Assembly (NCBI GenBank): GCA_937877545.1
Contig: CALFJE010000009.1
Span: forward strand, 1 to 31,373
From: an uncultured Selenomonadales bacterium
GTDB lineage: Bacteria > Bacillota > Negativicutes > Selenomonadales > Selenomonadaceae
Length of the DNA stretch: 31,373 nucleotides
Direction of reading: 5' to 3'
This document shows positions 14,607 to 22,367 of the stretch, piece by piece. Numbering within the stretch: position 1 is the stretch's first letter; each line of letters starts with the position of its first letter. A model generated the notes under the pieces. The model was given only the letters and a program-made list of their open reading frames with translations. It did not search any database and had not been told where the DNA came from. Both the position numbers and the translations under genes were made by a program.

Positions 14607-15377
14607 TTGCATTATGTCGGCACGGCTGAGGATATTTCGATTATGCGCGATATGTATACCCGAAACGTTAATTGGTCAACGGAAGAGATGAATATCTTTC
14701 ATGCATTGGCGCAGAAATATTACAATGTCGACGACGGCGCGGGTTACTTTCTCGATCTCGGAGCAAATATCGGCACGACGTGCATTTACTTTGCAAAGAA
14801 AATCGCGCCGAATCTTAAAGTGCTTGCCTTTGAGCCCGACGCCGAAAACTTTAAACTCTTGCACACAAATTTAATTCTCAACGACATGGAAGATAAGACG
14901 ATTGCCGTCAACTTGGGACTCGGCGACAAGTCTGACGATATGACGATGTACAAAATTTCATTTAACCCCGGCATGAACACGTTTTTTAAATACAATGGTG
15001 ACACGCCAACCGAAACGGTCAAAATCATTCCGCTGGACCTTTATCTTGAGGAATCCAAAATCTCTGCGCGGGAGATCAAGTACATTTGGATTGACACGGA
15101 GGGCTTTGAGGCGCAAGTCCTGCTCGGCGCGAAGAATCTGCTGCGCGAAAATCCCGCACCAATCTTTATGGAGTGCAATCCGATAATTTGGAAAAAAACG
15201 GGCGTCTTCGAGGAAATGATGTCTTTGCTGGCGGAAAGTTATTCGCACTTAGTCCACGTCTCTTCAGGCAAGACAACCTTGTATCCGCTGGAAGCTTTGC
15301 GAACGTTAGAAAATCCGCGTCATCCTTTGGGACAAAACGGCGACATTTTCCTGATTCGTAAAGGCGCGATTGACTAA
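14607..15377 (+). CDS. FkbM-family methyltransferase, C-terminal part of a frameshifted gene
   Basis: About 256 residues holding the whole SAM-dependent methyltransferase fold of the FkbM family: GYFLDLGANIGTTCIYFAKK (motif I, SAM binding), VLAFEPDAENFKLLHTNL, then IIPLDLYLEE and KYIWIDTEGFEAQVLLGA. Such enzymes put O-methyl groups on sugars, polyketides or lipids and are common in surface-glycan clusters. The frame is open upstream to the G7 run at 14527-14533. The only near start (TTG 14607) touches GAGGGG with no spacing, so independent initiation is doubtful. The following genes (unknown, glycosyltransferase, methyltransferase) fit a surface or flagellar glycan operon. It may be expressed only when the frame is restored. 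Confidence 0.82.
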   Translation: MHYVGTAEDISIMRDMYTRNVNWSTEEMNIFHALAQKYYNVDDGAGYFLDLGANIGTTCIYFAKKIAPNLKVLAFEPDAENFKLLHTNLILNDMEDKTIAVNLGLGDKSDDMTMYKISFNPGMNTFFKYNGDTPTETVKIIPLDLYLEESKISAREIKYIWIDTEGFEAQVLLGAKNLLRENPAPIFMECNPIIWKKTGVFEEMMSLLAESYSHLVHVSSGKTTLYPLEALRTLENPRHPLGQNGDIFLIRKGAID

Positions 15378-15424
15378 ACAAGAACGCTTTGCTTGCCGAT
15401 AAAGTTTCCAAAGGGGGCGATTTT

Positions 15425-16126
15425 ATGGCGGGCAACGAGATTCGCTTGGACAACGGCTATATCGGCGGGGCGGTTATGCTTATGGAGGATTTGGAGCGGC
15501 GCGTCGAAAACTTTCACATGCCGAAGACTTACGACGAAATTTTATCTGAGGCGCGTGAGGGGCTTAAAGCTCCTTCGCCGCAGGAAATGACGCTTGAGGA
15601 GTACAAGGCGTATATCGAGGGCAAGCTCCAAAACATTCCGCGCAACATCACGCGTTATCGCGACGTGGTGACGGTTTGCATATCGGACGCGGGCTTTGAA
15701 GCTATGCAAAACGATTCGACTTACGAGGCGTGGGTATTGGACAGCGTGCGCGAGGAGCTGAGCTTTCCCGATTATCTTTGCGGCTACCCCGGCACTTACG
15801 GGCGTTATGACGTTATGCAGTTCGGCGCGAGTAAGGAGGATTTTCGCGGGCATATGTCGGCTATTCACAAAAACGATTCGCACCACGTCGAGGAGGAAAC
15901 TTATTGGGAGCGGCGGCTTAAACGCTTGAAGGCGCGGCTAAAGGCGGAGCAGGAGCTTTTTGAACACGAGCGGCTTTTGCAGAAGGGTTGCGACGAGTCC
16001 GCGCAGATTGAGGCTCTTCAACGTGCCGAGGAGGGTTTGACAGACCCGTTCGCGCCCGAAAAGCCGATAATCGGCGTGCCCGCGAGCTATCTGCTTGCCA
16101 TGCTTGACGCGCAGAAAGGAGTTTGA
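15425..16126 (+). CDS. Unknown protein with C-terminal coiled coil, glycan operon
   Basis: A 233-residue protein. GGGGG lies before the ATG at 15425; the frame is open back to 15389 but without a ribosome site. There is no signal peptide or membrane segment. The middle contains MTLEEYKAYIEGKLQNIP and VTVCISDAGFEAMQNDSTYE with YEAWVLDSVREEL, a pattern I associate with uncharacterised proteins of gut Firmicutes. The end is a long charged helix (WERRLKRLKARLKAEQELFE), a likely coiled coil. The stop overlaps the region just before the glycosyltransferase start, so the genes are coupled. Function unknown; it does not look like a glycan enzyme, so it may be a protein target or a chaperone of the neighbouring enzymes. 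Confidence 0.72.
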   Translation: MAGNEIRLDNGYIGGAVMLMEDLERRVENFHMPKTYDEILSEAREGLKAPSPQEMTLEEYKAYIEGKLQNIPRNITRYRDVVTVCISDAGFEAMQNDSTYEAWVLDSVREELSFPDYLCGYPGTYGRYDVMQFGASKEDFRGHMSAIHKNDSHHVEEETYWERRLKRLKARLKAEQELFEHERLLQKGCDESAQIEALQRAEEGLTDPFAPEKPIIGVPASYLLAMLDAQKGV

Positions 16127-16128
16127 AC

Positions 16129-16809
16129 TTGGACGATAAAAAAGTTGCGTTTATAACGTGCGTGAACAGCGATTGGTGGTACAGCGAATGCCGCCTGTAT
16201 CTTGAGCACTTGACGATACCCGACGGCATGACGGCTGAGTTTATCGACGTGCGCGACGCCGAATCGATGACGGCGGGCTACAATCGCGCCATGCGCCGTT
16301 CCGACGCCAAATATAAAATTTACCTGCACCAAGATACTTTCGTCGTGAACAAGAATTTAATCGCCGACCTGCTGAACATTTTCGCCGACGCGACGATTGG
16401 CGTTGTGGGCATGATTGGTTGCATGAATTTGCCGGCAACGGGCGTTTGGTGGGACGGCATGAGGACTTACGGGCGAGTACTGCACGCGTGCGAGCCGGAG
16501 AGCGTCGTTGATTCCGAGTGCGCCGAGCCTGACGGCTTATATCAAGAGGTCGAGTCTGTCGACGGGCTGTTTTTGGCGACGCAATACGATTTGCCGTGGC
16601 GCGAGGATTTGTTTGACGGCTGGCATTTATACGACACTTCGCTTTGTAAGGAGATGAGCCGCGCAGGTTACCGCGTGGTGGTGCCGAATCAGTCGGCGGA
16701 TTTTTGGTGCATACACTGCCCGAAGGAAAAGCCGCTTGACCCGCGTTATCGCCGCTACCAAAAAATTTTCCTGCGCGAATACGGCGACGAACTCAATCCT
16801 GAGGTGTAA
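16129..16809 (+). CDS. StrF-like glycosyltransferase family protein
   Basis: About 226 residues resembling the StrF-type glycosyltransferase-2 domain (Glyco_tranf_2_5). Visible landmarks are VAFITCVNSDWWYSECRLYL, FIDVRDAESMTAGYNRAMRR, KYKIYLHQDTFVVNKNLIAD (with the donor-binding HQD in the place of a DxD) and IGVVGMIGCMNLPATGVWWD. VDGLFLATQYDLPWREDLFD and GWHLYDTSLCKEM also fit the fold. It should transfer a sugar from a nucleotide donor; donor and acceptor are unknown. TTG 16129 is chosen as start because AAAGGAG is 7 bp upstream; TTG 16123 is too close to that site and overlaps the previous stop. It sits between an unknown gene and a methyltransferase-like gene in the glycan operon. Confidence 0.82.
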   Translation: MDDKKVAFITCVNSDWWYSECRLYLEHLTIPDGMTAEFIDVRDAESMTAGYNRAMRRSDAKYKIYLHQDTFVVNKNLIADLLNIFADATIGVVGMIGCMNLPATGVWWDGMRTYGRVLHACEPESVVDSECAEPDGLYQEVESVDGLFLATQYDLPWREDLFDGWHLYDTSLCKEMSRAGYRVVVPNQSADFWCIHCPKEKPLDPRYRRYQKIFLREYGDELNPEV

Positions 16810-16811
16810 AC

Positions 16812-17696
16812 ATGGAAGAAATTAAACCGAGCCTGACGGAATTCATAACGGGCGAAGACTTTTTTAAGCGGATATTGGTGGTCGAGAGCGAGGCGTATCT
16901 TGCCGAATTGCGAGAGCGGTTCCCGACCGCCGAAATTTTTTTTGTCACGACGGACGAGGAATTTACTTGCCCCGACGTAAAAGTAAGCGTGCTGGATTAT
17001 CGGGAGGAGCGGTTGCCGTTCGCGGAGGAGTTCTTCGACGCGATAATCGGCGACTTGACGCTGGAGGTCGTGACGAATCCGCAAGACATAGCAGCGGGCT
17101 TTTCGACATACCTCAAGCAAACGGGCGTTTGGCTGACGAGCTTCAGGAACATAAGGCATTGGAAGGTTTTGGAACGGCTCATGCGCGGGGCGTTCGGCGG
17201 AATAGTATCGCGGCTGTACACGCGCACCGAGTTTGAGCGGCTGCTTTACGCGTCGTTTTATAAGGAAGTGCTTTTGTTACCGCTGAAAAAAAATGCGCCG
17301 CCCGAATTGTTGGAGCGGCTGATAACTTGCGGCTTCGACAACTTTGACGACGACTTACAAACCGAATTTTGGCTGGTGAGGGCGTCGCGTTCGATGCCGG
17401 AGCTTGCGCTGTTAAAGTCGATGTTCACGCCCGAAGTCCGCGCAGATTTATCACGGCTGTTGCACCGAATCGAATACGGCATAGCGACGGAGGACAGCGT
17501 ACAGAGATTTTGGCGGCTGTTCGACGCGGCGGGGCTTTTCACGGATTACGCAGCGGCGTTTATACGGTCGGTCGTCGTGCACCGCGAGCGGTTTTATATC
17601 AACATGCTTAAGCACTCTTCGCGGACGGAGCTGGACAAGATAATCGCGGAGGCGGAGTCGCTTTACGATTTCGACACGGGTGACAGATTTCATTAA
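16812..17696 (+). CDS. SAM-methyltransferase-like protein, glycan operon
   Basis: A 294-residue protein. The N-terminal half is arranged like a class I methyltransferase (ILVVESEAYLAELRERFP, VSVLDYREERLPFAEEFFDA, then IIGDLTLEVVTNPQDIAAGF and YLKQTGVWLTSFRNIRHW). However, the usual GxGxG motif I is absent: the first strand reads RILVVESEAYL, so SAM binding is uncertain. The C-terminal half (from about residue 190) is helical and unrecognised. GAGG lies 7 bp before the ATG, and the previous stop is only 2 bp away. It is the last gene of the plus-strand glycan operon and ends tail to tail with the protease gene, sharing TTAA. It could be a pseudo-methyltransferase partner of the FkbM enzyme. 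Confidence 0.72.
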   Translation: MEEIKPSLTEFITGEDFFKRILVVESEAYLAELRERFPTAEIFFVTTDEEFTCPDVKVSVLDYREERLPFAEEFFDAIIGDLTLEVVTNPQDIAAGFSTYLKQTGVWLTSFRNIRHWKVLERLMRGAFGGIVSRLYTRTEFERLLYASFYKEVLLLPLKKNAPPELLERLITCGFDNFDDDLQTEFWLVRASRSMPELALLKSMFTPEVRADLSRLLHRIEYGIATEDSVQRFWRLFDAAGLFTDYAAAFIRSVVVHRERFYINMLKHSSRTELDKIIAEAESLYDFDTGDRFH

Positions 17697-18316
17697 AGTA
17701 AAATGCCGACGATTCCCTTGAATATCCCGAAGATGAATCGTTGCAACGGCACAAAGACGTAGCTTAGAATCGGCGTGGCGAGGATTATAATCAGGAAGAC
17801 AAAGCTGTAGCGTTCGAGCTGAGCATAAGCCCGCGCCAATTCGTAGGGCAGGAGGTTGCGCAATATGTGCGAGCCGTCGAGCGGCGGTATCGGCAACATG
17901 TTGAAAATCGCGAAGTTGATATTGTAGACGATAATCAGCTGGAAGACGACGAGCAACCCCTCCGAGAACGGGATATGCAACTTGACCATTAAAACCAACA
18001 GAATCGTGAAGACGAACGCCGTTATAAGGTTCGACAGCGGACCGGCAAGCGAGACGAGTATATCGTCGCGGCGCGGGTTGCTGAAATTGAGCGGATTGAT
18101 TTGGACGGGCTTAGCCCAGCCGAAGTGCACGAAGAACAGCATAATCAGCCCGATTGGGTCGATGTGCGCGGCGGGGTTGAGCGTGAGCCGCCCTTGCATT
18201 TTCGGAGTAAAGTCGCCCAACGCGTAGGCAACGCGGGCATGAGAAAATTCGTGGATAACCATGGCAATGATGATGCCGGGGACGCCCGCGATTAGGTGAC
18301 CGATGTCCTCAAACAT
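17693..18316 (-). CDS. Site-2-type membrane metalloprotease (M50, YwhC-like)
   Basis: A 207-residue multi-pass protein of the small site-2 protease branch. The zinc site is HEFSH (residues 22-26, in MVIHEFSHARVAYALGD) and the second zinc motif is NMLPIPPLDGSHIL (about 138-151), both inside hydrophobic segments. Such enzymes cut membrane-bound substrates within the bilayer, often releasing transcription or sigma factors. This compact form lacks the PDZ domain of RseP and the CBS domain of SpoIVFB-type members, so its substrate cannot be guessed. The ATG overlaps the stop of the Nudix gene by one base (TAATG), so the two are coupled. It is convergent with the methyltransferase-like gene. Confidence 0.9.
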   Translation of the reverse strand: MFEDIGHLIAGVPGIIIAMVIHEFSHARVAYALGDFTPKMQGRLTLNPAAHIDPIGLIMLFFVHFGWAKPVQINPLNFSNPRRDDILVSLAGPLSNLITAFVFTILLVLMVKLHIPFSEGLLVVFQLIIVYNINFAIFNMLPIPPLDGSHILRNLLPYELARAYAQLERYSFVFLIIILATPILSYVFVPLQRFIFGIFKGIVGILL

Positions 18317-18894
18317 TAAATCGCCTCCAACTTGTTAAGGAAAACTTGTTTGGCGAGGAGCAGGATTGATATTGCGGATTTGGCGTCGAAGATTTTGCCC
18401 GACTCGACCATTTGGAGCGCGGCAGTGAGCGGGAGCTTAACGACGTTGATAAATTCGTCGGAGTCGGGGTGGATTTTGCCGGGCGTCAAATCGGCGGCGG
18501 CGTACAGGTGAATATATTCGTCGCTGAAGCCGACGGTGGTGGCAATGGTCGTGAGTTTCCAAAACTTGCCGGCGGTGTAGCCCGTCTCCTCGGACAGTTC
18601 GCGTTTGGCGCATTCGATTGGGTCTTCGCCGACCTTATCGAGTTTGCCGGCGGGCACTTCAAGGGTAACTTGCCCGACGGGGTAGCGGAATTGGCGCACG
18701 AGGATAATCTGATTATCGGGCAGGAGCGGGATAATCGCCGCCGCGCCGGGGTGCTTAATCCATTCGCGAACGGCTTTATTTCCGTTTGGCAATTCGACTT
18801 CGTCCTTGCGCACGTGCAACAATACGCCGTCGAATACGGGTTCGCTCGAAAGCCTTTTCTCGACCAAGCTTGTATCTGCGTTGTCAATCAACAT
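18316..18894 (-). CDS. Nudix hydrolase, ADP-ribose pyrophosphatase type
   Basis: A 192-residue Nudix protein. The Nudix box runs from GKLDKVGEDPIECAKREL into SEETGY (about 104-127), following the GX5EX7REUXEEXGU pattern. VRQFRYPVGQVTLEVPAGKL just before it, and the proline about 15 residues after the box region, are typical of ADP-ribose pyrophosphatases (NudF/YqkG), which split ADP-ribose into AMP and ribose-5-phosphate. AAGGAG lies 8 bp before the ATG. It leads a two-gene unit with the site-2 protease. The minus-strand promoter overlaps the plus-strand promoter of the transglycosylase gene. Confidence 0.92.
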   Translation of the reverse strand: MLIDNADTSLVEKRLSSEPVFDGVLLHVRKDEVELPNGNKAVREWIKHPGAAAIIPLLPDNQIILVRQFRYPVGQVTLEVPAGKLDKVGEDPIECAKRELSEETGYTAGKFWKLTTIATTVGFSDEYIHLYAAADLTPGKIHPDSDEFINVVKLPLTAALQMVESGKIFDAKSAISILLLAKQVFLNKLEAI

Positions 18895-18926
18895 TTTAAT
18901 CGCTCCTTAAAAATTTTGTGCTAGAT

Positions 18927-18955
18927 ATTTTGCCACAACGCGGAATTTTTTACAA
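18927..18955 (-). promoter_or_regulatory. Probable promoter of the Nudix gene
   Basis: On the minus strand TTGTAA (18955-18950), 17 bp, then CAAAAT (18932-18927). Its -35 box lies on top of the plus-strand -35 box at 18949-18954. Confidence 0.4.
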
Positions 18956-18977
18956 CACAAAAAACGTGTGGTATAAT
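18949..18977 (+). promoter_or_regulatory. Promoter of the lytic transglycosylase gene
   Basis: TTTACA (18949-18954), a 17-bp spacer and a perfect TATAAT (18972-18977), with the ATG 31 bp downstream. Confidence 0.75.
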
Positions 18978-19008
18978 CTGAAAAATTTTGGACAAAGGAG
19001 TTCACGAT

Positions 19009-19545
19009 ATGATTAAAAAGTTTTTGGCGGCAATGGCTTTGAGCGTCGTGCTGATGTTCGGCGGCGAGGTTGAGGCGGCGGACTATTACAGCGCGATTTA
19101 TCAAACGGTCAACCGCTACAACGGCAACGAGGTCGAATGCGATTGGATAACGCGGGCGATTCTTTACGCGTCGTCGGAGTATCAAGTGGATCCGATATTG
19201 ATAACGTCGATAATGGAGGCGGAAAGCGAATTCAACTTCCACGCGAGGAGCTCGGTCGGGGCGGTGGGGCTTATGCAACTCATGCCGTCGACGGCGGCGG
19301 GCTTGGGCGTCAATCCGCATAATCCGCTGGAAAACATCGTCGGCGGCACGATTTACATTAAAAATCAGCTGGCGCGATTCAAGGATTGGGGCGTCTACTC
19401 CGTCACCGACGCGGTTGCGGCTTACAATGCCGGTCCCGGCGCGGTCGAGAAGCACGGCGGCGTTCCCAACTACTCCGAAACCGTCAATTACGTCATCAAG
19501 GTCGCCGGCAACTATAAAAATCTGCTTACGCTCATTCAATCCTAA
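19009..19545 (+). CDS. Exported lytic transglycosylase (SLT domain)
   Basis: A 178-residue exported protein. MIKKFLAAMALSVVLMFGGE-VEAAD is a signal peptide. The mature part is a compact SLT domain: DPILITSIMEAESEFNFHAR (catalytic glutamate in the ESEF motif), SSVGAVGLMQLMPSTAAGLG, then NPLENIVGGTIYIKNQLARF and VAAYNAGPGAVEKHGGVPNY. It cleaves peptidoglycan with 1,6-anhydro-muramic acid formation. It has no extra binding domain, as in the small specialised transglycosylases that open the wall for secretion or flagellar machines. The start ATG 19009 is 8 bp after AAAGGAG. It has its own promoter and stands 63 bp before hom. Confidence 0.92.
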   Translation: MIKKFLAAMALSVVLMFGGEVEAADYYSAIYQTVNRYNGNEVECDWITRAILYASSEYQVDPILITSIMEAESEFNFHARSSVGAVGLMQLMPSTAAGLGVNPHNPLENIVGGTIYIKNQLARFKDWGVYSVTDAVAAYNAGPGAVEKHGGVPNYSETVNYVIKVAGNYKNLLTLIQS

Positions 19546-19608
19546 AGGAAAATTTTTTTTACGGCAGAATATTTCGCTGATAATCAAATTCAGGAAGGAT
19601 GATTCGCT

Positions 19609-20889
19609 ATGGACAACGTGGTAAAAATCGGACTTTTGGGCGCGGGCACAATCGGCGGCTCCGTCATTGAGGTTTTGCAGAACAATCGCGAAATAATCAC
19701 CCAACGCGCCGGCACTGCCGTTGACATTAAAAAAATCCTCGTCTTGCCCCGCGAGATACCCGCCCTCCAAGAACGCGGACTGCCCGCCACCAACAACTAC
19801 GACGAGATTCTTGACGACCCCGAAATTAAAATCGTCGTGGAACTTATGGGCGGCGTCAAGCCCGCGAAGGATTTTATCCTCCAAGCCATGGCGCACGGCA
19901 AGCACGTCGTCACCGCCAATAAAGACGTTGTGGCGCAATTCGGGCATGAACTCTTCGACGCGGCGGACGCTCACCAAATCGATTTCCTGTTCGAGGCGGC
20001 TGTCGGCGGAGCCATTCCCATTATCATGCCGCTCAAGCGTTCGTTGACTGCCAACAAAATCACCGAGGTTTTGGGTATCGTCAACGGCACGACCAATTAC
20101 ATGCTGACCAAAATGAGCGAACTGGGCGCGGATTACGATACCGTGCTCAAGGAGGCGCAAGCTCAAGGCTACGCGGAAGCTAATCCCGCCGCCGACGTCG
20201 AGGGCAAAGACGCCGCCCGCAAAATCGCTATCCTCGCGTCGATTGCCTTTAACAGCCGCGTCAAGTTTGAGGACGTGTCGGTCGAGGGCATTACCCGAAT
20301 CACGCCCGAAGATATTCTGTACGCCACGCGGCTCGGCTACGTCGTTAAGCTGTTGGCTGTCGGGCGCGATACCGAACTCGGAATTGATGTCCGCGTTAAT
20401 CCCGTGCTGTTGCCCAAAGAGCACCCGTTGGCGGCGGTCAGCGGCGTCCTTAATGCCGTTTTCGTGCGCGGCTACCCGATTGAAGAGGCTATGTTCTTCG
20501 GTCCCGGCGCGGGCAAGCCTACCGCCTCCGCCGTCGTCAGCGACATCATCGAAATTGCTCGCGGGCTTACGCGCAACTCGGCAGGTCGTTTCGGTTGCAC
20601 CTGCTACTATCAACATCCGATTTGCCCCGTTGAGGAAACCGTTTCCAGCTACTATATCCGCCTGCTCGTCGAGGATAAGCCGGGCGTCCTCGGCAAAATC
20701 GCCACCACTTTCGGCAACGTCGACGTCAGCTTAAAATCCGTAGTCCAGACCAACGCCGATATTGATAACCACGTCGAGATTGTCGTCATTACGCACGCCG
20801 TCAAGCACAGGAACATCATCGAGGCACAAGCGGCTCTTAAGGCGTTGTCGGTCGTCGACGAAATTTTTAACGTGATTCGCGTGGAGTAA
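19609..20889 (+). CDS. hom: Homoserine dehydrogenase with C-terminal ACT domain
   Basis: The enzyme reduces aspartate semialdehyde to homoserine, the branch point for threonine and methionine. The 426 residues show the NAD(P) motif GLLGAGTIGGSVIEVL (about 8-23), VVELMGGVKPAK, HVVTANKDVVA, the active-site signature EVLGIVNGTTNYMLTKM (about 150-166) and AEANPAADVEGKDAARK with the catalytic lysine. The C-terminal ACT domain (YYIRLLVEDKPGVLGKIATT onward, about 349-426) normally gives feedback inhibition by threonine. It is a monofunctional enzyme, not fused to aspartate kinase. AGGAAGGA lies 9 bp before the ATG. thrB follows 3 bp after the stop, forming a threonine operon. Confidence 0.97.
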   Translation: MDNVVKIGLLGAGTIGGSVIEVLQNNREIITQRAGTAVDIKKILVLPREIPALQERGLPATNNYDEILDDPEIKIVVELMGGVKPAKDFILQAMAHGKHVVTANKDVVAQFGHELFDAADAHQIDFLFEAAVGGAIPIIMPLKRSLTANKITEVLGIVNGTTNYMLTKMSELGADYDTVLKEAQAQGYAEANPAADVEGKDAARKIAILASIAFNSRVKFEDVSVEGITRITPEDILYATRLGYVVKLLAVGRDTELGIDVRVNPVLLPKEHPLAAVSGVLNAVFVRGYPIEEAMFFGPGAGKPTASAVVSDIIEIARGLTRNSAGRFGCTCYYQHPICPVEETVSSYYIRLLVEDKPGVLGKIATTFGNVDVSLKSVVQTNADIDNHVEIVVITHAVKHRNIIEAQAALKALSVVDEIFNVIRVE

Positions 20890-20892
20890 GCT

Positions 20893-21828
20893 ATGGATAA
20901 TAATAAAAATCGCGCCGTCGTCCGCGTGCCCGGTACTTCCGCCAATTGCGGTCCCGGCTTCGATTGCCTGGGCTTGGCGACGACGATTTACAACTATTTG
21001 GATTTGACGTTGCTCAGGAACGGCAAAGTTATCGTGGAGTCGACGGGCGAGGGCGCGGAGAATATTCCTCGCGGCAGACGAAATTTGACGTGGCAAGCGG
21101 TGCGGCGGATATTGCAGGAGGTCAAGCGCGAAGACGAATTCAAGGGCGCGATTATCCGCATGAGAAACAACGTTCCGATTTCACGCGGACTCGGCTCCTC
21201 GTCGACGGCGATAGTTGCGGGCTTGGTGGCGGCTAATGACATTCTCGGTTCACCGCTCAATCGAAACGACCTGTTACGCTTGGCGACGGAGCTGGAAGGT
21301 CACCCCGATAACGTTGCGCCGGCATTATTCGGCGGCTTTACGGTCAGCGTCATGAACGAGGGCGCGGTGCAAACGTTCAGCTTCCTGCCGCGAGTCAAAC
21401 TTAAATTGATTGTGGCGGTACCCGACTTTGAATTGTCGACGCGGCTGGCGCGTAAAGTTTTGCCGCGGAGCGTCTCCATGCACGACGCGATATTTAACGT
21501 AAGCCGAGCGTCAATGTTAATCGCGGCGTTGGTGGAGGGGCGCGAAGATTTATTGCCGCTGGCGTTCGACGACGCATTACATCAGCCGTATCGGAAAAAA
21601 TTGGTGCCGGGCATGAGCGCGGTCTTCGAGGCGGCAAAATCGGCGGGAGCCTTGGGCGCGGCAATATCGGGCGCGGGTTCGTGTTTGATAGCGTTCACGA
21701 CGTTGCGGAGCCGTTTGGAAGAAAAAATCGCGGCGGCTATGGTCGAGGCGTTCAAAGCGGCGGGCGTCAAATCTAAGGCATTGATTCTGGACGTGGACAA
21801 ACACGGTGCTCAAATCATGCGCAGATGA
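20893..21828 (+). CDS. thrB: Homoserine kinase
   Basis: A GHMP-family kinase that phosphorylates homoserine with ATP, giving the substrate of threonine synthase. The 311 residues contain the start motif VRVPGTSANCGPGFDCLGLA, the ATP loop PISRGLGSSSTAIVAGLVAA (about 95-114), GHPDNVAPALFGGF and the C-terminal GAAISGAGSCLIAF. The ribosome site GGAG is inside the end of hom. No threonine synthase gene follows. The last ~8 codons (GAQIMRR and stop) are repeated with synonymous changes 99 bp downstream; see the direct repeat. Confidence 0.96.
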   Translation: MDNNKNRAVVRVPGTSANCGPGFDCLGLATTIYNYLDLTLLRNGKVIVESTGEGAENIPRGRRNLTWQAVRRILQEVKREDEFKGAIIRMRNNVPISRGLGSSSTAIVAGLVAANDILGSPLNRNDLLRLATELEGHPDNVAPALFGGFTVSVMNEGAVQTFSFLPRVKLKLIVAVPDFELSTRLARKVLPRSVSMHDAIFNVSRASMLIAALVEGREDLLPLAFDDALHQPYRKKLVPGMSAVFEAAKSAGALGAAISGAGSCLIAFTTLRSRLEEKIAAAMVEAFKAAGVKSKALILDVDKHGAQIMRR

Positions 21829-21928
21829 GGCGGCGCGGCGCGGGCGGTTCCAAAGGTGGCAACTCAATCGCGCCAGCTGTTTGGTTACTTTTCAAAAGTA
21901 ACCGGTGCTCAAATTATGCGTCGATGAG
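21804..21928. repeat. Direct repeat of the thrB 3' end, 99 bp apart
   Basis: Positions 21804-21829 and 21903-21928 share 26 bp with three mismatches. Both can be read as GAQIMRR followed by TGA. The second copy overlaps the last codons of the hxlR gene on the other strand. Confidence 0.7.
21883..21903. repeat. Perfect 10-bp palindrome between thrB and hxlR
   Basis: GGTTACTTTT-C-AAAAGTAACC. It lies between two convergent genes and directly touches the second thrB-tail repeat. It has no T-run, so it is at best a weak bidirectional terminator. Confidence 0.7.
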
Positions 21929-22243
21929 TTTCTTGTAACGTAAGCCGAAATTGTAAAGCGTGTCGAGTACCGATTTAAATTCCCAACCCAAAGGCGTCAG
22001 CGAATACTCCACGTGCGGCGGCTTTTCGCCTAAAATTTTGCGTGCAACCAACCCGTCCGCTTCCAATGACCGCAAGCTGTCCGTCAAAACTTTTTGGCTT
22101 ATCCCCGCGATTGATTTTTTCAGCTCATTATGCCGCCACGGACGCTCCTGCAGTCTCTGAAAAATAAACACCTTCCACTTGCTGTTTATGAGGCTTAAAG
22201 TCGTGGCGACGGGACAATCCGGCAAATCTTTTTTGCTTATCAT
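21914..22243 (-). CDS. HxlR-family transcriptional regulator
   Basis: A 109-residue winged-helix regulator (112 if the GTG at 22252 is used). It begins with an acid stretch and the family cysteine in CPVATTLSLINSKWKVFIFQ, then RPWRHNELKKSIAGISQKVL and TDSLRSLEADGLVARKILGE, closing with the wing VEYSLTPLGWEFKSVLDTL. HxlR proteins often sense reactive aldehydes, quinones or disulfide stress through that N-terminal cysteine and control a divergent oxidoreductase gene. That is exactly the layout here: the NAD(P)-binding protein gene is divergent, with overlapping promoter elements. The inducer is inferred, not shown. The minus-strand -10 is probably TATAAT at 22298-22293. Confidence 0.92.
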   Translation of the reverse strand: MISKKDLPDCPVATTLSLINSKWKVFIFQRLQERPWRHNELKKSIAGISQKVLTDSLRSLEADGLVARKILGEKPPHVEYSLTPLGWEFKSVLDTLYNFGLRYKKLIDA

Positions 22244-22311
22244 GGCGTTCACCCGCCGAGATTTTAATCCGCCGCCCCGTAAAACTCAAACGATTATAAA
22301 AAGGTGCCTTC

Positions 22312-22340
22312 TTGTCTTTTGCAACGAAAAAATTTATCAT
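22312..22340 (+). promoter_or_regulatory. Promoter of the NAD(P)-binding protein gene
   Basis: TTGTCT (22312-22317), 17 bp, then TATCAT (22335-22340). The minus-strand TATAAT for hxlR (22298-22293) lies 14 bp upstream, so one regulator site could control both genes. Confidence 0.55.
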
Positions 22341-22367
22341 GGCGTCAAACTTTTAGGGGGTATCGAC

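Noticed and set aside
18907..20616. Minus-strand open frame of 569 codons opposite the transglycosylase and hom
   Set aside because: It spans two well-supported plus-strand genes and a promoter, and is rich in residues typical of reversed frames.
21829..21903. Segment with the palindrome considered as an insertion sequence
   Set aside because: It is about 75 bp long, encodes nothing and has no terminal inverted repeats. Only the direct repeat and palindrome are reported.
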